Assembly (NCBI GenBank): GCA_026193735.1
Contig: JAPHUJ010000170.1
Coordinates: 1-7,351, forward strand
Origin: Sulfurovum sp.
GTDB lineage: Bacteria > Campylobacterota > Campylobacteria > Campylobacterales > Sulfurovaceae
Direction: 5' to 3'
Length of the DNA stretch: 7,351 nt
The position numbers and the translations under genes are program-made. The notes beneath the pieces are model-generated. The model made no database searches. It was not told where the DNA came from and saw only the letters and a program-made list of their open reading frames with translations. This document shows positions 5,676-7,351 of the stretch, one piece after another (positions within the stretch are counted from its first letter, which is position 1; every line of letters starts with the position of its first letter).

Positions 5676-6881
5676 ATGGAAAGAAGAGATTTCTTTAAAA
5701 AAGCTATAGTAGCTGCTGGTACAGCAACTGTAGGTAGCAGTGCATTAGAGGCTGGAGTAACAGTTCAACCTATTGACGATAGACAAATATCGCCGGTTGC
5801 TTTTCCTGAAAAAAGACCATTGATAATGTATTCTGACAGACCTCCTTTATTGGAAACACCTAGGGATGTATTTACGTCTGTTCTTACACCAAATGATCAG
5901 TTTTTTGTACGTTGGCATATGCCCGATATTCCTACACATATCGATCCTGATACATACACGATACACATCAATGGACTTGTAGAAAAAGAGTTGAATATCT
6001 CACTGAATGACCTTAAAACAAAGTTTGAGCAAGTAGAAGTAACCGCTGTACTCCAATGTGGCGGTAACAGTCGTTCTGCATTTAAACCTGTTGCAGGTGG
6101 TATTCAATGGGGTTCAGGTGCTATGGGGTGTGCAATATGGAAAGGTGTTCGTTTAAGAGACATTCTTGACAAGGCAGGACTCAAAAAAGATGCTGAGTGG
6201 ATAGGATTTAATGGTTCCGAAAAAGCGGCGTACTATGAGACTCCGGAATTCATCCGTGAATTACATCTTGAAGAACTTGATGACCATGTTATTTTAGCAT
6301 ATGAAATGAATGGTGAAGACTTGCCATATCTTAATGGGTATCCACTAAGACTTGTTATCCCTGGTTCATATTCTGACAGTTGGGTAAAAATGCTTTCTAA
6401 TATTACTGTAACGAACAAATATAAACATCTTTTCTTTATGGATGTTGCATACCGTGTACCAGACAATGAATGTGAATGTGAAACACCTGAGAAAAAAGCA
6501 CCAAAAACAAAACCTATTACAAAAATGAATGTAAAATCTGTTATTGGATATCCTACGAAAGATTCTGTTGTGAGTCACAAGTCACATGTTGTTGTACGTG
6601 GTGTTGCTTTTGATGATGGGCATGGTATTAAAGAAGTACTAGTCTCAACAGATGCAGGTAAGACATGGAGTCAAGCAATTCTTGATGATGGTAAACTTGG
6701 TCGGTATGCATACAGAGCCTTTAGATTTGCATTTAAACCGAATACCTTAGGTAAAGTTACCATTATGACTAAAGCCATCAATAATATTGGTGAAGAACAA
6801 CCTTTTGCAAAAGATATCAAATGGAACCACGGCGGATATAAATACAATGGTATTGATGAAGTTACAGTAGAAGTAGTATAA
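5676..6881 (+). CDS. sorA: Sulfite dehydrogenase, molybdenum subunit (SorA-like), Tat-exported
   Basis: A 401-residue periplasmic molybdoenzyme of the sulfite oxidase family, oxidising sulfite to sulfate and passing electrons to a cytochrome c. Residues 1-26 form a twin-arginine signal (ERRDFFKK, then a hydrophobic Ala/Gly stretch, cut probably near 26), so it is exported folded with its cofactor. The molybdopterin domain (about 45-262) has the Mo-ligating Cys128 in LQCGGNSR, the active-site pair R79 and H81 in FFVRWHMP, and Y232 in PGSYSDSW. After a Cys-Glu-Cys and Lys/Pro-rich linker (about 264-282) comes the family's C-terminal dimerisation domain (about 283-401). There is no haem motif in this chain; the cytochrome is encoded 7 bases downstream. 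The pair matches the Campylobacter jejuni arrangement Cj0005c/Cj0004c. A different physiological substrate is possible for this superfamily, but the residues and partner favour sulfite. Confidence 0.88.
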   Translation: MERRDFFKKAIVAAGTATVGSSALEAGVTVQPIDDRQISPVAFPEKRPLIMYSDRPPLLETPRDVFTSVLTPNDQFFVRWHMPDIPTHIDPDTYTIHINGLVEKELNISLNDLKTKFEQVEVTAVLQCGGNSRSAFKPVAGGIQWGSGAMGCAIWKGVRLRDILDKAGLKKDAEWIGFNGSEKAAYYETPEFIRELHLEELDDHVILAYEMNGEDLPYLNGYPLRLVIPGSYSDSWVKMLSNITVTNKYKHLFFMDVAYRVPDNECECETPEKKAPKTKPITKMNVKSVIGYPTKDSVVSHKSHVVVRGVAFDDGHGIKEVLVSTDAGKTWSQAILDDGKLGRYAYRAFRFAFKPNTLGKVTIMTKAINNIGEEQPFAKDIKWNHGGYKYNGIDEVTVEVV

Positions 6882-6888
6882 GGACAAA

Positions 6889-7200
6889 ATGATGAAAAAG
6901 CTAATTTTAATTGCAGTATTAACTGCATCACCACTCTTTGCACAAGTCAAAGAAAAAGTAGAAGTACCTTATGTACCATTTCCTGTAAAAATGGGAGAAG
7001 GTTTTGATGCTATTCAAGCTAACTGTCTCATGTGTCACTCTTTTGGATACATTATCAACCAAGGAAGACAATCTAAAGCATTTTGGCGTGGTAAAGTAGA
7101 TAAAATGATCGTACACTTCAAAGCACCTATTGGTGAAGAAGCAGCAAAAACTACTACAAATTACCTCTTTGAACACTACGGAAACGGAAAGTTACAATAA
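6889..7200 (+). CDS. sorB: Monohaem c-type cytochrome, electron acceptor of sulfite dehydrogenase (SorB-like)
   Basis: A 103-residue protein with a Sec signal peptide (residues 1-18, MMKK then a hydrophobic core, cut after LFA). The mature part is about 85 residues with one haem-binding motif, CLMCH (46-50). M73 in VDKMIVHF is the likely second axial ligand, by analogy to other small cytochromes c. It should take electrons from the SorA subunit in the periplasm and deliver them to a downstream cytochrome or the terminal oxidase. The ribosome site AAGGA overlaps the sorA stop, which implies a translationally linked operon. Two adjacent ATGs (6889 and 6892) are possible starts; the second is 7 bases from the ribosome site and is slightly better placed. 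Similar in layout to C. jejuni Cj0004c. Confidence 0.87.
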   Translation: MMKKLILIAVLTASPLFAQVKEKVEVPYVPFPVKMGEGFDAIQANCLMCHSFGYIINQGRQSKAFWRGKVDKMIVHFKAPIGEEAAKTTTNYLFEHYGNGKLQ

Positions 7201-7210
7201 ATCTATTGCA

Positions 7211-7235
7211 CCACCTCCTTAGAGGTGGGATTTTC
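7211..7235 (+). terminator. Rho-independent terminator of the sorA-sorB operon
   Basis: CCACCTC, loop CTTA, GAGGTGG, then GATTTTC: a 7-bp, GC-rich perfect stem beginning 10 bases after the sorB stop, in strong contrast to the AT-rich surroundings. The T-run is short but present on the + strand only. Confidence 0.8.
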
Positions 7236-7253
7236 TAATACATTATCACTTGT

Positions 7254-7271
7254 TAGTATCTCTAGATACTA
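7254..7271. repeat. AT-rich inverted repeat near the right edge
   Basis: TAGTATC, loop TCTA, GATACTA: a perfect 7-bp inverted repeat. It lies 5 bases beyond the stop of the possible minus-strand gene at the edge. Neither strand shows a T-run after it, so it may be a weak terminator, a 3' stabilising hairpin or a small protein-binding site. Confidence 0.35.
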
Positions 7272-7276
7272 TTATC

Positions 7277-7351
7277 TTATGTATTTATCTTCATTCTCAT
7301 CATTGGTTCTTGTCTGAGTTCGAACATTTTCTCTATTCTTTGTTCTTGTTT
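7277..7351 (-). CDS. Possible 3' end of a minus-strand gene running off the window
   Basis: On the minus strand an open frame enters from the right edge, runs 24 codons and ends in TAA at 7279-7277. The residues are charged and Met/Arg/Lys/Glu-rich (ending RMKINT), like the tail of a soluble helical protein. A convergent gene here would fit the terminator and inverted repeat just to the left. A second minus-strand frame is also open to the edge for a similar length, so the reading frame is not certain. No family can be assigned. Confidence 0.35.
   Translation of the reverse strand, partial: KQEQRIEKMFELRQEPMMRMKINT

Noticed and set aside
6671..6950. Minus-strand open frames opposite the end of sorA
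   Set aside because: They are antisense to well-supported coding sequence and have no ribosome site or recognisable domain.
7210..7222. CACCTCCTTA, identical to the anti-Shine-Dalgarno tail of 16S rRNA
   Set aside because: It is fully explained as one arm and loop of the sorB terminator hairpin; no other 16S sequence adjoins it, and the reverse strand's Shine-Dalgarno-like arm is followed by GTG CAA TAG, so no gene starts there.

Overview
The window is an AT-rich, tightly packed bacterial chromosome segment. It reads like a member of the Campylobacterota (Epsilonproteobacteria), probably a sulfur-oxidising Sulfurovum/Sulfurimonas-type organism. That is an inference from three things: the A/T-rich codon use, the SorA/SorB-type sulfite dehydrogenase pair (known in Campylobacter jejuni as Cj0005c/Cj0004c), and the overall gene mix. 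No rRNA, tRNA, insertion sequence, CRISPR array or prophage gene is visible.

Left block (14-2047, + strand): a small, very lysine-rich helical protein is followed by two tandem polyphosphate kinase 2 (PPK2) genes. The first two genes are 51 bases apart and the two kinase genes 18 bases apart, so one transcript is likely. Both kinases keep the full Walker A, Walker B and lid motifs of the short, single-domain PPK2 type that makes nucleoside triphosphates from polyphosphate. They share roughly half of their core residues, so they are an old duplication rather than a recent copy.

Centre block (2072-4687, - strand): an FtsH-related protein comes first, then a CPA2-type cation/proton antiporter 69 bases downstream. 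The FtsH-related protein is the most unusual item here. It has no membrane segment, its AAA ATPase motifs are all damaged (Walker A, Walker B, pore loop, arginine fingers), yet its M41 zinc-peptidase site is complete and correctly spaced. The antiporter is the bare membrane domain with the paired-aspartate motif of NapA/GerN-like exchangers. A terminator-like hairpin lies inside its last codons.

Right block (4825-7200, + strand): upp (uracil phosphoribosyltransferase) is divergent from the FtsH-like gene, with a good sigma-70-type promoter. After an AT-rich gap of 227 bases comes a two-gene sulfite dehydrogenase operon: a Tat-exported molybdenum subunit (SorA-like) and a Sec-exported monohaem cytochrome c (SorB-like). 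Together they would oxidise sulfite to sulfate in the periplasm and pass electrons to the respiratory chain. A GC-rich terminator closes this operon. The right edge may hold the 3' end of a minus-strand gene.

The strongest candidates for something undescribed are the soluble 'dead ATPase, live protease' FtsH relative and the lysine-rich small protein encoded directly upstream of the paired polyphosphate kinases.
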